DNA of 46,550 nucleotides from Oscillospiraceae bacterium (GTDB lineage Bacteria > Bacillota_A > Clostridia > Oscillospirales > Oscillospiraceae): positions 1 through 46,550 of the forward strand of contig JAFVPA010000051.1 in NCBI GenBank assembly GCA_017505505.1, given 5' to 3'. The stretch's first letter is position 1. Every line of letters begins with the position of its first letter. This document shows positions 17,177 through 23,636 of the stretch, piece by piece. A program made the translations under genes and the position numbers. Under the pieces are notes generated by a model. That model saw nothing but the letters and a program-made list of their open reading frames with translations. It searched no databases and was not told the origin of the DNA.

Positions 17177-17203
17177 AAAAGCACCGCCGCAGCGGTGCTT
17201 TTT
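17177..17203. terminator. Bidirectional terminator between traX-like and the Cys-rich genes
   Basis: The stem gcaccgc/gcggtgc (17181-17187 / 17192-17198) is flanked by an A-run on the left and a T-run on the right, so it works in both directions. Confidence 0.85.
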
Positions 17204-17367
17204 CATATAGATTTGCTTCGTCTGGCGCAGCGGGGACGGCCGCCGCCGCAGTAGCGGTATTCCGGGCAGTTTTTGCAGGTGCTGCCTACTTTCTTCTCCT
17301 TGCCGAACAAACTGACTGCAACGATCAGAATCAACAGGACTGCGACAAAAATCAGGATTATGTCCAT
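17203..17367 (-). CDS. FeoB-associated-type Cys-rich small membrane protein (second of pair)
   Basis: This 54-residue protein begins MDIILIFVAVLLILIVAVSL, a single N-terminal membrane helix, then has KKVGSTCKNCPEYRYCGGGRPRC with a CxxC...C...C arrangement. Short one-helix proteins with such Cys tails follow feoB in many Clostridia (FeoB-associated Cys-rich membrane protein family). The start was fixed by GGAGG just upstream of the ATG, which overlaps the end of the previous small gene. There is no feoB here. A role in iron handling is inferred from family and neighbours. Confidence 0.78.
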   Translation of the reverse strand: MDIILIFVAVLLILIVAVSLFGKEKKVGSTCKNCPEYRYCGGGRPRCARRSKSI

Positions 17368-17377
17368 AGTCTGCCTC

Positions 17378-17539
17378 CTATTTCCCGCAGGCGCCATTAC
17401 AGCCTGCACACTGTCCGCTGCAGGTGGCCCCATCTGGGCAGCCGATGCACTTCACGCCGCGCTGCTTCGCTTTCACCATATAGCGGATCACAAATGCCAG
17501 AATCGCCGCTATGACCAATATCACGACCAGATTTTCCAT
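17378..17539 (-). CDS. FeoB-associated-type Cys-rich small membrane protein (first of pair)
   Basis: The 53-residue product starts MENLVVILVIAAILAFVIRY (one membrane helix), then a basic KAKQRG stretch and a tail with six cysteines in CIGCPDGATCSGQCAGCNGAC. GGAGG stands 8 bases before the ATG. It is too short for usual gene-length cut-offs but has a clear ribosome binding site, a coding pattern, and a paralogous neighbour 10 bases downstream. A DtxR-box-like palindrome lies just upstream, suggesting iron- or manganese-dependent control. Confidence 0.75.
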   Translation of the reverse strand: MENLVVILVIAAILAFVIRYMVKAKQRGVKCIGCPDGATCSGQCAGCNGACGK

Positions 17540-17556
17540 AAGTATCCTCCTTGTCA

Positions 17557-17572
17557 GTTAGTTTTAGCTAAC
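17557..17572 (-). promoter_or_regulatory. DtxR/IdeR-like operator upstream of the Cys-rich pair
   Basis: The dyad GTTAG-N6-CTAAC contains TTAG-N6-CTAA, the spacing found inside the DtxR consensus. It lies 18 bases before the ATG of the 53-residue gene. The same pattern occurs at the feoA promoter 300 bases away. Confidence 0.6.
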
Positions 17573-17584
17573 CATTATGATTAA

Positions 17585-17612
17585 AAGCTGCCAATGTCTC
17601 CATTGGCGGCTT
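17585..17612 (-). terminator. Terminator-like hairpin after feoA
   Basis: A 12-bp stem with one wobble pair (arms 17585-17596 and 17601-17612, loop tctc) is followed on the minus strand by TTTTAATC. It lies between feoA and the Cys-rich genes, so the latter probably use their own promoter or read-through. Confidence 0.7.
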
Positions 17613-17618
17613 AATATG

Positions 17619-17831
17619 TTAGATGCTGATGGCCTCAGCCAGCTGATTGTCAATGCTGTACCGGCCATCCTTGACAGAGATCACACAGCTGCCCCTGCGG
17701 CGGGAAACGACTGTGATGGGTTCACCGCTGTAACAGCCCAGAGAAAACAGAAACGCATCCAGTTCCTCATCGTCTGTCTCGATACTGCGGATAATATACT
17801 CTTTGCCTTCCTCGGCCTGGATCAGTGTCAT
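17619..17831 (-). CDS. feoA: FeoA domain protein
   Basis: This 70-residue, SH3-like FeoA domain carries LIQAEEGKEYIIRSI, LDAFLFSLGCYSGEPITVVSRR and a C-terminal VKDGRYSIDNQLAEAISI. FeoA is a small cytoplasmic partner of the ferrous-iron transporter FeoB. The ATG at 17831 was taken because GGTGG lies 8 bases upstream; a GTG four codons earlier would overlap the ribosome binding site. A complete promoter with two overlapping DtxR-box-like dyads lies upstream and a terminator follows, so feoA is its own transcript. No feoB gene exists in the window. Confidence 0.82.
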   Translation of the reverse strand: MTLIQAEEGKEYIIRSIETDDEELDAFLFSLGCYSGEPITVVSRRRGSCVISVKDGRYSIDNQLAEAISI

Positions 17832-17857
17832 ATTGACTGCCACCCTTCCAAAATATA

Positions 17858-17914
17858 GTTAGCGTTCGCTAATTTCCATATGCTAACTATATCACCGACC
17901 GGGAGATTTGTCAA
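17858..17914 (-). promoter_or_regulatory. feoA promoter with DtxR-like operators
   Basis: On the minus strand TTGACA (17909-17914), 17 bases, then TATAGT (17886-17891). Downstream is the palindrome TTAGCGTTCGCTAA (17859-17872, TTAG-N6-CTAA), and a wider GTTAGC/GCTAAC pair (17858-17863, 17882-17887) overlaps the -10. Occupancy would block transcription, the expected logic for an iron-loaded DtxR-family repressor. The TGA stop of the GIY-YIG gene lies inside the -35 hexamer. Confidence 0.75.
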
Positions 17915-18204
17915 GGCGCAGTTGGGCAGGTTTTTTCCAAATCCGACAGTTTTCGAAAAGAATCCACCAATTGCATTTTTTCTTCCCGTGAAAGAGCTTT
18001 GACCTGAAGCTCCCGTTTCAGCGCTTCGGAATGGGTACCGCATTCCTCCCGGTAGACCAGCTCCAGCGGTCCCCGGCCCCGGGTATATTTCGCGCCCTTC
18101 CCTGCCCTGTGGGCTTCCAGACGCTTCCCAATATCCGTGGTGATGCCCGTGTACAGGGAACCGTCCTTACAGCGCAGGATATACAAATACCATATATTTT
18201 CCAT
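17911..18204 (-). CDS. GIY-YIG nuclease domain protein (UPF0213/YhbQ type)
   Basis: The 97-residue product has WYLYILRCKDGSLYTGITTDIGKRLEAHRAGKGAKYTRGRGPLELVY. YIL and YTG form the GIY-YIG motif, R28 is the catalytic Arg, and Glu follows in ALKRELQVKALSREEK. Single-domain members are common, small and of uncertain cellular role, possibly in DNA repair. It is full length for the family (80-100 residues). Its stop codon is embedded in the feoA -35 box. A GTAGGG-type palindrome separates it from the upstream membrane protein gene. Confidence 0.9.
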   Translation of the reverse strand: MENIWYLYILRCKDGSLYTGITTDIGKRLEAHRAGKGAKYTRGRGPLELVYREECGTHSEALKRELQVKALSREEKMQLVDSFRKLSDLEKTCPTAP

Positions 18205-18221
18205 GGCTTCTCCATAAAACC

Positions 18222-18247
18222 GGGGCGGACACCCGGTCCGCCCCTAC
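18222..18247. repeat. GTAGGG-type intergenic palindrome
   Basis: Arms ggggcggac (18222-18230) and gtccgcccc (18236-18244) end in CCCCTAC. It is a member of the palindrome family also seen at 21103, 27984, 30203 and 31431. Confidence 0.75.
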
Positions 18248-18249
18248 CG

Positions 18250-18747
18250 TTATTTCAGAATTTTCTTTTCCAGCAGCCGGTCCAGCAGGAAGAAGGTCAC
18301 GTTCCCCAGGATCAGCAGAACCAGGGTCATCATCATTCCCATTTCCGCAAACTCCGCCGTAAGCTGGTCCAGCCCGAACAAATGCATCAGCAGCCAGTAT
18401 AAAACCAGAACAGAACTGTTGAACAGCAGCCCCTTCCAGAGCCACTTTCCTTTCCTCCTGTCCAGTTTGGGCTTCACAACAGGATAATAGCCAATAGCCG
18501 CGAACACCGCCGCCGCTTCCTTGTCTGGTGCCAGCAATATTGCTAAGATCGCCACTGCCCCAAACCAGGCCCAGGCAATGCGGGTGCCGCAGATTTTCAG
18601 CACCACCTGCAGGATCAGGCAGCAAAGCATGGGGCAGACATAGGTCGCCACCGGGATCAGCGTTCCCATACTCATAATGACCAGGGCCAGAGCCGCAAGA
18701 ATACCGCCCAGGGCCATGTTGGCCGCAGGTGTGCGCTTACTTGGCAT
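18250..18747 (-). CDS. Predicted integral membrane protein of unknown function
   Basis: A 165-residue protein with about five membrane helices, starting ANMALGGILAALALVIMSMGTLIPVA and ending LGNVTFFLLDRLLEKKILK. The first helix pair resembles ECF-type substrate-binding membrane components, but no diagnostic motif was found. Its start overlaps the last codons of pncB by 11 bases, so it is probably co-transcribed and coupled with nicotinate phosphoribosyltransferase. A role in vitamin uptake would be pure inference from that position. Confidence 0.7.
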   Translation of the reverse strand: MPSKRTPAANMALGGILAALALVIMSMGTLIPVATYVCPMLCCLILQVVLKICGTRIAWAWFGAVAILAILLAPDKEAAAVFAAIGYYPVVKPKLDRRKGKWLWKGLLFNSSVLVLYWLLMHLFGLDQLTAEFAEMGMMMTLVLLILGNVTFFLLDRLLEKKILK

Positions 18748-20188
18748 TCTTCTTCAGCAGGCCGTACTTGATGTCCCACAACTTCTGGCTCAGGTCCACA
18801 TAGTAGGTCTGGGGATTGTCGAAGCGCTTAACTTCGTCCCACAGGGTATCCACCTGTTGGGCGCAGTAGGTGCGGATTTCCTCCAGAGTGGGCAGCTCAT
18901 AGACCAACTTGCCGGACTGGAAGATGGGAACCTGCAGCTCCTTTGCAGTGAAATTATAGACGTTCTTCCGCTTCCAGGTTGCCTCGGGATCAAAGATCTC
19001 CATATCCTGGCTGTCATCGATCACCTCATCGTAGATTGCCAGATAGTCGGCGATGGCCTTACCGGTATCGTTGCCAATGAAGCGGTAGAGCTTCTTGTAG
19101 TGAGGATTCGTGATCTTCGCCACGTTCTCGGAGATCTTGATCTTGGGGGTAACGGAGCCGTCATTGTTCTCCACAGCCACCAGCTTGTATACGCCGCCGA
19201 AAACAGGTTCGCTTCGGGCGGTGATCAGACGCTCACCAACGCCGAACAGGTCGATCTTGGCATCCTGCCGCAGCAGGTCCCGGATGATGTACTCGTCCAG
19301 AGAGTTGGATACGGAAATCTGACACTCGGTCCAACCGGCCTCATCCAGCATCTGACGGGCCTTCTGTGTCAGGTAAGCCATGTCACCGGAGTCCAGGCGG
19401 ATGCCGCACTTGGTAATGCCCTTGGGCTTCAGGACCTCGTTGAAGACCCGGATGGCATTGGGGACACCGGACTTCAGGGTATTGTAGGTATCCACCAGCA
19501 GGGTTGCATTGTTGGGATACATTTCCACATAGGCTTTGAAAGCCTCATACTCGCTGTCAAACATCTGGACCCAGGCGTGAGCCATGGTACCGCCAGCCTT
19601 CACGCCGAAAAGCTGGTCAGAAATGGTGCAGGCAGTGCCGTGGCAGCCGCCAATGTAAGCGGCGCGGGCACCCAGAATGGCAGCGTCCGCACCCTGGGCA
19701 CGGCGGGAACCGAATTCCAGAACGGTACGGCCCTCGGCAGCCCGGACAACACGGTTGGCCTTGGTGGCGATCAGGCTCTGGTGATTGACGCACAGCAACA
19801 GATAGGTCTCGATCAGCTGGGCCTCGATGGCGGGAGCCCGGACAGTGATGATGGGCTCATTGGGGAACATGGGCGTACCCTCGGGAACGGCCCAGATATC
19901 ACCGGTGAACTTGAAGTCCGCAAGATATGCCAGGAACTCCTCGCTGAACAGCTGCCGGCCACGGAGATATTCAATATCCTCCGGAGAGAAGTGCAGATCC
20001 TGGATGTACTGGACGATCTGCTCCAGGCCCGCCGCAATGGCGAAGCCGCCGCCATCGGGACAACGGCGGAAGAACAGGTCAAAATACGCGATACGGTCCT
20101 TGTACCCGGTGGCAAAATAGCCCTGGCTCATGGTCAGCTCGTAGAAATCACAGAGCATGGTCAAGTTAAGTTTATCATTGACAACCAT
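18737..20188 (-). CDS. pncB: Nicotinate phosphoribosyltransferase
   Basis: The 483-residue enzyme begins with LNLTMLCDFYELTMSQGYFATG, followed by YFDLFFRRCPDGGGFAIAAGLEQ. Later come GSRRAQGADAAILGARAAYIGGCHGTA and SGVPNAIRVFNEVLKPKGITKCGIRLDSGDMAYL, the phosphate- and PRPP-binding region. FGVGERLITARSEPVFGGVYKLV closes the active site. It converts nicotinate and PRPP to NaMN in NAD salvage. The ATG at 20188 has GAGGTG 6 bases upstream and was preferred to the upstream GTG that overlaps that site. It is transcribed from a good promoter at 20219-20247. Confidence 0.94.
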   Translation of the reverse strand: MVVNDKLNLTMLCDFYELTMSQGYFATGYKDRIAYFDLFFRRCPDGGGFAIAAGLEQIVQYIQDLHFSPEDIEYLRGRQLFSEEFLAYLADFKFTGDIWAVPEGTPMFPNEPIITVRAPAIEAQLIETYLLLCVNHQSLIATKANRVVRAAEGRTVLEFGSRRAQGADAAILGARAAYIGGCHGTACTISDQLFGVKAGGTMAHAWVQMFDSEYEAFKAYVEMYPNNATLLVDTYNTLKSGVPNAIRVFNEVLKPKGITKCGIRLDSGDMAYLTQKARQMLDEAGWTECQISVSNSLDEYIIRDLLRQDAKIDLFGVGERLITARSEPVFGGVYKLVAVENNDGSVTPKIKISENVAKITNPHYKKLYRFIGNDTGKAIADYLAIYDEVIDDSQDMEIFDPEATWKRKNVYNFTAKELQVPIFQSGKLVYELPTLEEIRTYCAQQVDTLWDEVKRFDNPQTYYVDLSQKLWDIKYGLLKKNAK

Positions 20189-20218
20189 AACAGTCACCTC
20201 ATAAATTTAGTTGTATCG

Positions 20219-20247
20219 ATTATAGCGTATTTGTGTCGGAATGGCAA
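20219..20247 (-). promoter_or_regulatory. pncB promoter
   Basis: On the minus strand TTGCCA (20242-20247), 17 bases and a perfect TATAAT (20219-20224), 31 bases before the ATG. Confidence 0.8.
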
Positions 20248-20310
20248 GTGTTTTCATTGACAAGACAGCTGCATTAGCAGAAAACTTTTTTGTATACACT
20301 TCCCTTTCCG

Positions 20311-20339
20311 TTGACAGTGGCGAAAATATCGGGTATTAT
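20311..20339 (+). promoter_or_regulatory. Promoter of the thioesterase unit
   Basis: TTGACA (20311-20316), a 17-base spacer and TATTAT (20334-20339), 26 bases before the ATG. Confidence 0.8.
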
Positions 20340-20364
20340 CTTAGTAAGAAAGGACGTGATACAT

Positions 20365-20751
20365 ATGGAGATCATTGTTGGTATGAAGAGAGAAGTATCT
20401 ACCCTTGTGGAGCGGGAGGACACTGCCAAGGAGGTAGGGTCCGGCGACCTGCTGGTTTACGCTACCCCCTGTATGGTAGCCCTCATGGAGGGTGCTGCCT
20501 GCGAGGCCATTGCTGATGCTCTGGGGGAAAACCAGACCACTGTGGGCACTGCCCTGAACATCGAGCACATCTCCGCAACCCCCGTGGGACTGGAAGTCCG
20601 GGCGGAGGCAGAAGTCACCGCTGTGGATGGTAAGGTCATTACCTTTTATCTAAAAGCCTTCGATGAGGCCGGAGAGATCGGTCACGGCATCCACAAGCGG
20701 GTCATCATAAACAGCCAGAAGTTCCTGGAAAAAGCCTACAATAAGCTATAA
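20365..20751 (+). CDS. FlK-type hotdog-fold thioesterase family protein
   Basis: This 128-residue hotdog protein has YATPCMVALMEGAACEAI (hot-dog helix with the Thr/Glu region), TVGTALNIEHISATPVGLEVRAEAEVTAVDGKVITF and GEIGHGIHKRVIIN. The pattern matches the fluoroacetyl-CoA thioesterase (FlK)-like family, where Thr, Glu and His form the catalytic triad. Homologues in gut Clostridia are generic acyl-CoA thioesterases with unproven substrates. The start at 20365 has AAAGGA about 10 bases upstream. The next gene begins 12 bases after its stop with its own AAGGAGG site, so the two form a unit. Confidence 0.85.
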   Translation: MEIIVGMKREVSTLVEREDTAKEVGSGDLLVYATPCMVALMEGAACEAIADALGENQTTVGTALNIEHISATPVGLEVRAEAEVTAVDGKVITFYLKAFDEAGEIGHGIHKRVIINSQKFLEKAYNKL

Positions 20752-20763
20752 GGAGGACACGTT

Positions 20764-21084
20764 ATGCAGGATTACAGAGCCATGATCCGCAGCACCTTTG
20801 AACAGGGCAGCGTCCGGGACGCGGAAGTCCTGTTTGAAGCCTGCATCAAGAACGCATTCCCCACCTTCAATTTCCGCCGTCTGGAGCTGATCCGTTTCCT
20901 GCGGGATCCCAAATACATGGAAGGCCGCAGCTGGAACCATGTGTTCGAAGTGAAAAAGACCGAATATAAGGGCCAGCCTGTTTGGGAGGTCCACTGCCAC
21001 CGGGTCACCATGGGAAAAACACCGGATAAGCAGGTGTATTTAGATTACCTGACGCTGGGATTTGTGGAATATTTGGAAAAGTAA
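20764..21084 (+). CDS. Hypothetical protein
   Basis: A 106-residue soluble protein with a helical N-terminal half (YRAMIRSTFEQGSVRDAEVLFEACIKN) and a strand-rich C-terminal half (WNHVFEVKKTEYKGQPVWEVHCHRV). Good codon use, a strong AAGGAGG site and tight spacing to the thioesterase support a real gene. I recognise no family. Co-transcription with the thioesterase is the only functional hint. Confidence 0.7.
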   Translation: MQDYRAMIRSTFEQGSVRDAEVLFEACIKNAFPTFNFRRLELIRFLRDPKYMEGRSWNHVFEVKKTEYKGQPVWEVHCHRVTMGKTPDKQVYLDYLTLGFVEYLEK

Positions 21085-21102
21085 GGTAACAATATACGCT
21101 CT

Positions 21103-21130
21103 GTAGGGGAGGCATAAATGCCTCCCCTAC
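21103..21130. repeat. GTAGGG...CCCTAC perfect palindrome, doubling as terminator
   Basis: Two perfect 13-base arms (GTAGGGGAGGCAT and its complement) are separated by 2 bases. It is followed on the plus strand by TGTTTTTAC and lies between convergent genes, so it probably terminates transcription. Confidence 0.85.
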
Positions 21131-21135
21131 TGTTT

Positions 21136-21909
21136 TTACTTCTTCCTGGCTTTGTCGGAAGCAATGATACGCTTCATTGCTTCGATGCCGACTTTGATGG
21201 CACCGGAGGTATCCTCGGTCATGGGCATGGCAAGGCCTGCCTTTTCCCGCTCCTGATTCCAGACGGCGTGGAAGCAGCTGCCGCAGCGGACACCCAGAGC
21301 CGCTGCAACCACGAACAGGGCAGCTGATTCCATCTCGCTGGCCTTGACACCCAGGCGCTTCCAGCTTTCCCACTTCTGCAGCAGATCATAGTAGACAGGA
21401 GACTTCTCCGGGCTGTGCTGGCCGTAGAAGGAGTCCTTGCACTGGACAACACCCACATGGGTGCCGTAGCCCAAATCCTCACTGGCAGCCTTCAGCGCGG
21501 CGGTGATATCAAAGTCCGCAACCGCCGGGAATTCAATGGGAGCATATTCCAGAGAGGTGTGCTCGTAACGGATGGCACCGCTGGCCACCACCACATCACC
21601 GGGCAGCACATCCATGGCGATACCGCCGCAGGTACCGATGCGGATGAAGGTATCCGCACCGATGGCCGTCAGCTCCTCCATAGCAATGGAAGCAGAAGGA
21701 CCGCCGATGCCGGTGGAACAGACGGAGACCTTTTCTCCCAGCAGGGTACCGGTATAGATGTTATACTCCCGGTTCATGCCAATATGGACGGGGTTATCGA
21801 AGTGTGCGGCAATCGCCTCGCAGCGGCCGGGGTCGCCGGGCAGGAAGACGTAACGGCCCACGTCCCCTTCCACACAACGGATGTGAAATTGCATACCGAT
21901 ATCTTGCAT
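21136..21909 (-). CDS. udp: Uridine phosphorylase / nucleoside phosphorylase
   Basis: The 257-residue protein has the phosphate-binding opening [19 protein letters not shown], then [39 protein letters not shown] and the ribose-binding [19 protein letters not shown]. These are the PNP/UDP family hallmarks, and the sequence is closest to uridine phosphorylases, which split uridine to uracil and ribose 1-phosphate. The ATG at 21909 (GGTGG upstream) was used; an in-frame ATG five codons on at 21894 is also possible. Monocistronic on the minus strand. Confidence 0.88.
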   Translation of the reverse strand: MQDIGMQFHIRCVEGDVGRYVFLPGDPGRCEAIAAHFDNPVHIGMNREYNIYTGTLLGEKVSVCSTGIGGPSASIAMEELTAIGADTFIRIGTCGGIAMDVLPGDVVVASGAIRYEHTSLEYAPIEFPAVADFDITAALKAASEDLGYGTHVGVVQCKDSFYGQHSPEKSPVYYDLLQKWESWKRLGVKASEMESAALFVVAAALGVRCGSCFHAVWNQEREKAGLAMPMTEDTSGAIKVGIEAMKRIIASDKARKK

Positions 21910-21978
21910 AGAAACCACCCTTTTTGTACAAAATAGATAAAATGAGTATATCATATCAAAGGCGCTTTTGCAAGAAAA

Positions 21979-22003
21979 ACCGGGACGTTTTTCGCGTCCC
22001 GGT
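21979..22003 (-). terminator. Terminator of the AGCS transporter gene
   Basis: A 9-bp stem (accgggacg / cgtcccggt) is followed on the minus strand by TTTTTCTTGC. It begins 7 bases after the transporter stop. Confidence 0.88.
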
Positions 22004-22009
22004 CTGATT

Positions 22010-23440
22010 TTACTTTGCAAGCTTTTCCCTGTCGAAATAATTCTTGGTCAGCTTGACCACCACGCCACTGAGGCCCAGCAGGGCGATCAGGTTGGGGATG
22101 GCCATGAAGCCGTTGAGAGTGTCAGCAATGTTCCATACCAGATCCAGCTTCAGCGTTGCGCCGATGATCACCACGAACACGAAAACTGTCTGGAAAATGC
22201 CGACGAATCTGCCGCCGGTAAGGAACTCAAAGCAGCGGGTGCCGTACAGGGACCAGCTGAGGATGGTGGTCAGGGCGAACAGGCCAATGCCCATGGCAAC
22301 GATCAGTGCGCCAATCTGCTCGCCGAATATGGTCGCAAAGGATGCGCTGATCAGCTCCGCACCGGCGCTCTGGCCCCAGGCAATGTCCACGCCGGCTTCC
22401 ACGCCGCACAGCAGGGTCAGAGCGGTCAGGGTGCAGATGACGATGGTATCCATGAAGACCTCAAAGATGCCGTACAGGCCCTGCTTGACAGGGTCAGTTT
22501 CGGAGGTAGCCGCATGGGCGATGGGAGCGGAGCCGAGACCTGCCTCGTTGGAGAAGACACCGCGGCCAACACCCTTCTGGATGGTGGTCATGATGGTGAT
22601 GCCGAAGGCACCGCCCAGAGCTGCCTCTGCATTGAAGGCACCCTGGAAGATCATGGCGAAGACCTTACCCACGGAGCCCAGGTTGGTAAAGACCACGCAC
22701 AGGGCGCAGATGATGTAAATGGCTGCCATCACAGGCACCAGCTTTTCTGTAACGGAGCCGATGCGCTTAACGCCGCCAAAGAGGACCAGTGCCACGATAA
22801 AGGCAACAATGCCGCCGATGATGAGGCTGGACACGGGGACCAGCTGGCCCATTACCGTGAAGGACACGGCAGCGGTATTGCCGCCGAAGGCATCGATGGC
22901 GTTGTTGATTGCACCGGCAATGGTATTGACCTGGGTCATATTGCCGATACCGAAGGCAGCCAGAGCGCCCAGGAGACTGAACAGCACAGCCAGCCAATTC
23001 CACTTTGTGCCAAGACCGTTCTTAATATAGTACATGGGACCGCCCACCCAGTCACCCTTGGCATTGCGCTCCCGGTAACGGACAGCCAGCACCACTTCGG
23101 AATACTTGGTGACCATACCGAACAGTGCGGATATCCACATCCAGAACACTGCACCGGGACCGCCTACCGCAATGGCACCGGTAACGCCTGCAATGTTGCC
23201 GGTACCCACCGTTGCTGCCAGAGCCGTGGTCACAGCCTGGAAGGGGGTCACCTCACCCTGGCCTGCTTCCTGCTTCTGAAAAACCTTACCGATGGTGTTT
23301 TTCATGACATAGCCGAACTTCCGGAACTGGGGAAAGCCGGTACGGGCACTGAGATACACGCCGGTACCAACCAGCAGAATCAGCATCCAGGGGCCCCAGG
23401 CAATGCCGTTTAAGTAGTTGACAATCTCATTCAAAGTCAT
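22010..23440 (-). CDS. Alanine/glycine:cation symporter (AGCS) family protein
   Basis: The 476-residue membrane protein has about eleven helices. Family signatures are [18 protein letters not shown] near residue 28, [42 protein letters not shown] near 75-115, and [20 protein letters not shown] near 290. The symporters take up alanine, glycine or glutamine with Na+. The start at 23440 follows AAAGGAGAG; a longer frame lacks a site. A promoter lies at 23471-23499. Single gene. Confidence 0.92.
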   Translation of the reverse strand: MTLNEIVNYLNGIAWGPWMLILLVGTGVYLSARTGFPQFRKFGYVMKNTIGKVFQKQEAGQGEVTPFQAVTTALAATVGTGNIAGVTGAIAVGGPGAVFWMWISALFGMVTKYSEVVLAVRYRERNAKGDWVGGPMYYIKNGLGTKWNWLAVLFSLLGALAAFGIGNMTQVNTIAGAINNAIDAFGGNTAAVSFTVMGQLVPVSSLIIGGIVAFIVALVLFGGVKRIGSVTEKLVPVMAAIYIICALCVVFTNLGSVGKVFAMIFQGAFNAEAALGGAFGITIMTTIQKGVGRGVFSNEAGLGSAPIAHAATSETDPVKQGLYGIFEVFMDTIVICTLTALTLLCGVEAGVDIAWGQSAGAELISASFATIFGEQIGALIVAMGIGLFALTTILSWSLYGTRCFEFLTGGRFVGIFQTVFVFVVIIGATLKLDLVWNIADTLNGFMAIPNLIALLGLSGVVVKLTKNYFDREKLAK

Positions 23441-23470
23441 AGTCTTCTCTCCTTTTCTCAAGTCCACTTT

Positions 23471-23499
23471 ATCATACTAAATTGTATACAAGAATTCAA
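23471..23499 (-). promoter_or_regulatory. Promoter of the AGCS transporter gene
   Basis: On the minus strand TTGAAT (23494-23499), 17 bases, TATGAT (23471-23476), 30 bases before the ATG. Confidence 0.65.
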
Positions 23500-23591
23500 G
23501 TATAACTTAATTCCGGTTAAGAAAACTTTGCTGTGTTTTCCAGGTGGATTTTTGTTCATAGTACCGAAACATTTCTATGAAGATATGGGAA

Positions 23592-23614
23592 GGGGGAGGC
23601 TTTTCGCCTCCCCC
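23592..23614. repeat. G/C-rich palindrome downstream of polC
   Basis: Arms gggggaggc and gcctccccc with a 5-base loop lie 23 bases beyond the polC stop. It resembles the GTAGGG family but lacks the TAC ends and has no T-run on the polC strand, so termination there is uncertain. Confidence 0.6.
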
Positions 23615-23636
23615 ACTGGTATTATGAAAAACGTAT

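Noticed and set aside
17541..17618. Remnant of feoB between feoA and the Cys-rich genes
   Set aside because: The 78 bases are fully explained by a hairpin terminator, an operator and a ribosome binding site; no FeoB-like codons remain.
18677..20260. Plus-strand open frame (527 codons) opposite pncB
   Set aside because: The pncB motifs on the minus strand are unambiguous; the plus frame has no recognisable domain.
21968..23413. Plus-strand open frame (481 codons) opposite the AGCS transporter
   Set aside because: The minus strand encodes a clear AGCS symporter with promoter and terminator. The plus frame is D/H/G-rich, as expected of an antisense reading.
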